Shown here: positions 58,701 through 64,000 of the stretch, one piece after another
Layout: every line of letters begins with the position of its first letter
Position numbering within the stretch: position 1 is the first letter of the stretch
Assembly (NCBI RefSeq): GCF_932276165.1
Contig: NC_064010.1
Coordinates: 930,001-994,000, forward strand
From: Plutella xylostella
Taxonomy: Eukaryota; Arthropoda; Insecta; Lepidoptera; Plutellidae
DNA length: 64,000 bases
Direction: 5' to 3'
Position numbers and translations under genes: made by a program
The notes under the pieces: generated by a model
Seen by the model: the letters and a program-made list of their open reading frames with translations, nothing else
Told to the model about the DNA's origin: nothing
The model's database searches: none

Positions 58701-61700
58701 AACTACGTGGGTACTACAACTTATTTGCAACACCCTGTATGTATATGCCTACCTTTACCAGCGCCCATGAGTAGTCCCGTAGGTCCATTTAAATTATCCA
58801 CCCAACCTGGTATGGGCTCCTTCCATATTGCTGTGACTGTAAATGAAATAAATAAGTTAATTCACAATTATTTAAATGATTTATCTGAGGCCCAGAAACA
58901 CGAAGCGAGGCAGTTATTATTCTGAGGTTATGTGCATTGAAAATGAAAAAGTTTCGCTACTCACTAATAGATGGCCTCGCAATCGCAATCGGGATTTTGC
59001 TTCCGAACTCAGCGACTAAAGATTCTGTTAGCGCCTTCGTGTATGAATACGTGTTTGGTTCTGTGCCGATTATCCTGAAACAAAGAGAAATAACACAATT
59101 AATAATAAAGGTATTTCTTGAAACCACTGGAAACTCACTTCTCACTTCATAGTTACTACATAGTTACAGTACAGACTCTACGTAGGTACGGTCAGGTGCA
59201 GAGAAATCTGACCGCCTCTCATAGTAACAATGCTTCTGATGCGGGTTCCGCTCATCTGGCATAATCTTTATTGACCAAAACTCATTTCGCATAACTCGTA
59301 TGGTCTAAACTTTTTTGGCCGAACCATCACTTTGCCAAGACTTATGTGGCATAAGGCTCGTTTCGTCTAAAACTCTTTAGGCACAATCTTTAAACACCTA
59401 AGTTTCGTTTGCTCAAATTTATGTTCGTCTATACCTATGTATAATCTTGTTTCTCCTAATAAATAATATATTAAGTATGTAGTAAATGTACAAATTGTGG
59501 TATTTTTCTCCTACATCCCGAAAATCACGATATTGTATGATCAAAAAATCGAAAGTTAACGACCAATATAATTATTACAAACCCCATGAGATCGAAACCT
59601 AAAAATAGGTGCGACGACGAGCAAAGCGAGGAGGAGCGTGTTAGGTGCACATGTTCATCAAAACCAAAGCGGAGCGCAGCGAAGCGGAGCGGAGCGTTTT
59701 CCAAACAGCGGAAACAATACAAGGCACCAGTTTGCGCTATGTAGGGAGACGCTCCGTCAAAGCTAAAGCCAAACGAATATTATTACTTTGTATAAACCTA
59801 TGCCATAGCATTATTAGGCTATTCAAGATTTGGCCATACCATTATTAGGCTAAACAATGTTATGCGAAATAACTTTTTACTAAACGAGATTTATGCCATA
59901 CGATTTTCGGCGTAACGAGACTTTGACCAAACGTTACTATGCAATACGAGATTAGGCAAAAAAATCTTATGCCAAAAAAGGTAGAACCTTCTGATGCACC
60001 TTCACATTTGTACATAGCGGACAGTTTTTTTTTCAAACACAGAAGCGAAGGCGAGACCCTTTGGACCATAGTATACACACATTACGAAACACTTTTCAAT
60101 TTTTTAAATCGTGCGTGTGAACTACTTTTGCGAGTTTAGCGCACTCTACTATTCTATTCTCTATCATATACTATTTTACCTGGCTCTCTGGACCTTTGGC
60201 CCTTTCTTAGCTTGGACCTTAATGTAGGCACCTTACTAAACCAAGAATACCCACTTAGGCTCCAAATAATCCAAGGTCTGGTCATCCAGCCACTGCACCA
60301 TGTCCATGATCTTGGCCGGTGGGTGCAGCGCGGGGTACACGCGCTATTGTTTACTGTGCTTCTCACTAGATGGCGCTACCGGATACATTCTACATCGCGG
60401 TATGGTTGTGTTTCATGACCACCGTATAACACTTCCTTTACTCTTTCGTTTAATGAACTAATACTATATGTTAGAAGCTTAATACTCACTTTGGCTCCAA
60501 ATAGTCCAGGGTCTGGTCATCCAGCCACCGCACCATGTCCATGATCTTGGCCGGTGGGTGCAGCGCGGGGTACACGCGCTATTGTTTACTGTGCTTCTCA
60601 CTAGATGACGCTACCGGATACATTCTACATCGCGGTATGGTTGTGTTTCTTCACCACCGTATAACAATTCTTAATTGACTGATACTCTACGTTAGAAACT
60701 TGTAGAGTTAGATACTGTGCTTCTCACTAGATGGCGCTACCGGATACATTCTACATCGCGGTATGGTTGTGTTTCATGACCACCGTATAACACTTCCTGT
60801 ACTCTTTCGTTTAATGAACTAATACTATATGTCAATAATATTCTCACTAGATGACGCTACCGGATACATTCTACATCGCGGTATGGTTGTGTTTCTTCAC
60901 CACCGTATAACAATTCTTAATTGACTGATACTCTACGTTAGAAACTTGTAGAGTTAGATACTGTGCTTCTCACTAGATGGCGCTACCGGATACATTCTAC
61001 ATCGCGGTATGGTTGTGTTTCATGACCACCGTATAACACTTCCTGTACTCTTTCGTTTAATGAACTAATACTATATGTCAATAATATTCTCACTAGATGA
61101 CGCTACCGGATACATTCTACATCGCGGTATGGTTGTGTTTCTTCACCACCGTATAACAATTCTTAATTGACTGATACTCTACGTTAGAAACTTGTAACTC
61201 ACTTAGGCTCCAAATAGTCCAGGGTCTGGTCATCCAGCCACCGCACCATGTCCATGATCTTGGCCGGGGGGTGCAGCGCGGGGTACACTCGCTCCTCCAG
61301 ACAGGGCAGCTCGCAGCGGCAGTACGCTGTTGAGAGGTGGACTAGAGCCTGTGAGGGGAAGAAAAAATAAGATGTGGGTAGGTACCTACTTGGAATAAGG
61401 AAAGCTTCTAAAAATCGATTTTACAAAAAATAAAAATAGCTACATAAATGTTCATAAAGATAACATTTTTTTAGAACCTAGCACTAAGAATGAAGAACCT
61501 ACCCAGAATTAAGAATTTATTTTAGATTTGAACCATCAATCAAATTAGTAACATTGAATTAAACTCATTTTAACTACTCATTTATAATAATAAATGGCGT
61601 TATCTTGTCCACAATATGACTTGCAATAAATGAATTTGAATTTGACCATAGAATCGATCTCTCCAAGGCAACCTTAGGTTGATTAGGTATCATAGGTACT

Positions 61701-64000
61701 AAAGTGAGGCTCACCTGTAGATTCTTCATACTTTCAGCGAGCTGTAGAATTTTGAAGGATCCCCGTGTATTTAGATCAACAGCGTCTTTTAATTTCTGGT
61801 CGAATCTGAAAATAATGAAATGAAATGTCATGAATAGGTATGTAAGTATTTAAATAGTGTAGGCACCGAGAGGCAGATGCTGAGTCTGCCCCTTTTTGTC
61901 TCCAATTATTATTAGTTTTAGTTTATTTTAATTTTAATATGTGTTATTGAGACAAATAAACATATATTTCTTTCTTTCTTTCTATATGGCCTACGTAGAA
62001 ATCTACGTAGGCCATATAGAAAGTACACTGTGAAACAGAGAAAACTGACCCCCTTTTTACTCTGACAGGGGTAAGGATAATTTTATTTTCTCTCCGGATT
62101 GTACAAACAGTGTCGTAGATAACTGACCCCGGCCTAATTGTTTAGATAACTACATAGGTATAATACTCTTTATTTATACAGCAAAAAGAATTATAAAACT
62201 GAATAAATATAAAATAATTAGGGTCTTATCACTTAAAGCGATCTTAGCCAGACAACCTTGGGATGGATAATAAAAAGAATAAGAGTTTGAGTTTGGTTGC
62301 AGTGTACGTACTGAAAGGAATGCAGTTTAATTAATAAACCTATTATACAAAAACTAAAATATTACAAAGATAAGAATAATCCATACAGGGTTAGTTATCA
62401 TAGTCCAACTCTAATTACCTAACACACGCAGCGCTATGGAACACCACATGGCACTTGTTCTGCAGCTCCACGCGGTCTTCATTAGAGAGGCCTAACTCCT
62501 CCAGCAGGATATCTCCAGGGATTAGACGCACTTTGTCCAGGGTGTGAGGGTTTAATTGGCGGATCGTGTCGAATAGCTGGAATGAAATTGATATACATGG
62601 TGCTTAAAATGTGTACAAATGTGATATGCACAAAGGTTCACAAAGAGAGCCAGGTTGCAGATACCACTAGTGAGGTCCTACCATCAGACATTAGCAATTA
62701 ACAATCCGCAGCGGCGCTCGCTTGTCAAATTAAGCTGACGTAACTTATATGAATCTGACAGATGTTAGGCAGGCGAGCGTAACTGCTTATGAATTGTTAA
62801 TTCATTAATTGCTAATGTTGGTGGAGATACGGCAGCCGCTATTGAAATCTACTTATGTAATTTAAAATGTTTGCTGCTTACCGGATTTTGTAGAAATGTT
62901 TTGATTCGTTCGTCGGGACTGACGCCTCGTTTTTTTCGCATCAGCAAATATATCGTTTCTGAAAAAAATATACTTACAATGGAACATAAAAGAGTAGAGA
63001 ATAATTGAGGGCGTTGCAATCTAAGAAAGTGGCCACACCATTATAGTATAGAAAACGGACAAAAGTATCACGATACTTTAGCAGAAAAAATCAAAACGAG
63101 AAATGTTTCAAATATTTACTAATTATAAAATGCGACTTTTTGGGGAGGTTTATGTTAAGAGAAGAAATTAGTAGGGGAGAGGGGGGCAGTCTTGAATGAA
63201 TTTCATTAAATCAAATCAACTGTAACTTTTATTTCATTGTGTATTTCATAATGTTTTTTTTGCACTGAAACACGTGTTGGTTATCCCATTATGTAATTAC
63301 TATAGGAGAAAAGTGATAGTATCACACATCGATATTTTATTACAGTTTTTTCTTGCTCAGGAAAAAGTTCAAATGTGCCCCGGCAATTCTTCTAAAACTG
63401 TGTTTACCGATTTTCCTGCAACAAATTATTTAATTGGTCAGAAAAGCAGTGACTTGCAAATTATTATGTCTGGGGAATTTATACCGACTCTTACACTGAG
63501 TTGCAGAAAGGATCTTTAAGTTAATGTCGGCATTAAATGTATTGTTGCCTTGCTTTGACAGTATACGGACAGAAAGAGACAGACATAGATTTAATGTCCA
63601 CATTAGCTTAAAGTCCCTTGCTGCAACTCGGCATTACATATTCTTACACATATTTTTACAATAGGTACTCTACACGGAGAGACCGACACACATAGACACC
63701 TACAGCTGTAAAACTTATCGATACCCTTTTTGAGTCGGGGGTTAGTAAAAAAGTATCTAGACCTGATGTTTTGACAACATTAGCATCCAGACCCTGATGT
63801 CATGTAACGTTTGACACTAGTATTTTCTAACCTCTATAAGAATAACAAATACACATTGAAAGGCATTCTATTACATCAAAATAGTACTTTTTTACAAGAA
63901 ATATAAGCAATGTATGTTAATGGTTAGAAATTAAGTACCTACTCACCAGTATAAAACGCTGCTCTTTCATAAACGGGCAGTTCTTCTTTTTAACCTACAT
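55764..64000 (-). CDS. FAR-C: fatty acyl-CoA reductase, N-terminal part incomplete
   Basis: Minus-strand FAR, more distant from FAR-A and FAR-B. Exons: partial 63947-about 63985, 62882-62958, 62419-62576, 61715-61805, 61203-61348, 58965-59074, 58753-58836, 58290-58398, 57917-57993, 57510-57672, 56463-56720 and 55764-55938. All mapped internal junctions are GT-AG and in phase, giving about 482 codons from 62958. Motifs: ELPVYERAAFYTG, TIYLLMRKKRGVSPDERI, VRLIPGDI, HLSTAYC, active site YSYTK, then ARPSI, KEPIPGWVDN and PLTVALWYTGG, with a hydrophobic C-terminal segment (VKVFFYAMLLWLLVTYSYIF). The exon for the NADPH motif TGxxGxxG, expected between 62958 and 63947, was not found. Partial exon copies sit at 57055-57220, 60255-60344 and 60490-60580. 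Confidence 0.85.
56886..57030 (-). mobile_element. RTE-like 3' end with CAACAACA tail
   Basis: Same 3' end as 1191-1445, in the opposite orientation. It lies in a FAR-C intron. Confidence 0.7.
57055..57220 (-). pseudogene. Decayed duplicate of a FAR-C exon
   Basis: Near-copy of exon 57510-57672 (SIKSYKWSHQLSVVFTHYLPAY). The Tyr codon of SYKW has become TAA, one codon (CAG) is gained, the 5' end diverges, and the donor reads GTATGT. The interval between the copies includes a short inverted repeat (GCGGATTTCATCA, 57216 and 57320). It would truncate FAR-C if included in mRNA. Confidence 0.85.
58481..58699. mobile_element. Tc1/mariner-like MITE, copy 2
   Basis: Same ends and TA flanks as 15584-15800. 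It lies in a FAR-C intron. Confidence 0.85.
59243..59988. mobile_element. Degenerate-palindrome element X, copy 2 (9-bp TSD)
   Basis: 746 bp, flanked by TTCTGATGC (59234-59242 and 59989-59997). It differs from copy 1 by two small deletions (11 and 9 bp) and about six substitutions. It lies in a FAR-C intron. Confidence 0.88.
60255..61193. repeat. 246-bp two-part satellite with FAR-C exon fragments
   Basis: Six units start with CTCACTAGATG at 60362, 60597, 60723, 60843, 60969 and 61089. Types alternate: A (GGCGC..TTTCATGACCACCG) at 60362, 60723, 60969 and B (GACGC..TTTCTTCACCACCG) at 60597, 60843, 61089. The A-B dimer repeats every 246 bp. Truncated copies of exon 61203-61348 precede the first A (60255-60344) and first B (60490-60580); the second keeps an intact GTGAGT donor. 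Confidence 0.88.
61859..62022. repeat. Retroelement 3' end with (TTTC)n and 21-bp palindrome
   Basis: Ends GACAAATAAACATATATTTC and TTTC repeats, followed at 61979-62022 by the perfect inverted pair TTTCTATATGGCCTACGTAG.. around an AA centre. Confidence 0.6.
62698..62797. mobile_element. Short MITE, copy 2
   Basis: Ends AGCAATTAACAATCCGCAGC and its partial complement; core 'GACGTAACTTATATGAATCT' matches 25953-26033. Confidence 0.65.
63494..63636. mobile_element. Short TIR repeat (MITE-like)
   Basis: Left ACTGAGTTGCAGAAAGGATC and right (inverted) ATGCCGAGTTGCAGCAAGGG. The terminal word 'GAGTTGCAGAAAGG' also occurs at about 22342 and 34130, so the family is dispersed. Confidence 0.6.

Noticed and set aside
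60362..61193. CRISPR-like regularly spaced repeats
   Set aside because: Units are contiguous satellite DNA of ~120 bp with no variable spacers, in a eukaryotic intron.

Overview
The window looks like a piece of a lepidopteran (moth or butterfly) nuclear genome. The genes have GT-AG introns, the DNA is AT-rich and crowded with transposons, there are several fatty acyl-CoA reductase (FAR) genes, and the repeats include tRNA-derived SINEs and RTE-type 3' ends reading 'GGCCTATGTCCAGCAGTGG', which are common in moths and butterflies. Nothing here is prokaryotic or viral. All gene models were built by eye from splice sites and protein motifs.

Layout, left to right. (1) 1-367: last exon of a plus-strand FAR (FAR-A). 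(2) 368-5126: intergenic repeats, including a 1.95-kb inverted-repeat element with a Tc1-like transposase relic. (3) 5145-14919: complete ten-exon tandem paralogue FAR-B (526 aa); one intron holds a plus-strand LINE split by a minus-strand LINE. (4) 14940-16900: intergenic, mostly a 1.2-kb terminal-inverted-repeat element with a Tc1-like MITE and a SINE inside. (5) 16911-20150: seven-exon HAD phosphatase of the GS1-like/PUDP type (254 aa). (6) 21706-53220, minus strand: a PPP1R15 (GADD34/CReP-like) gene of about 960 aa. Its three exons are separated by introns of 2.0 and 26.6 kb, and the PP1-binding motif KVTF forms only across an exon junction. The large intron contains an intact RTE-like retrotransposon with a 12-bp target duplication, a truncated LINE, SINEs, MITEs and a four-layer nest of insertions. 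(7) 53297-53601: two short ORFs upstream of the PPP1R15 start, both in good initiation context. (8) 55764-64000: a third FAR on the minus strand (FAR-C), cut by the window edge.

The FARs would reduce fatty acyl-CoA to fatty alcohol at ER or peroxisomal membranes for pheromone, wax or cuticular lipid synthesis. PPP1R15 would direct PP1 to eIF2alpha in the integrated stress response. These neighbours share no obvious pathway.

The most unusual features are partial exon copies placed next to their parent exons. A 150-bp-period array beside the PP1/actin-binding exon of PPP1R15 carries about six decayed copies of the exon's 3' half, most with a GT splice donor. FAR-C shows the same behaviour twice: a second copy of one exon with a stop codon, and two truncated copies of another exon joined to a 246-bp two-part satellite. 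Also notable are two ~99% identical copies of a 750-bp element with 9-bp target duplications, and the apparent absence of the FAR-C exon for the NADPH-binding glycine motif.
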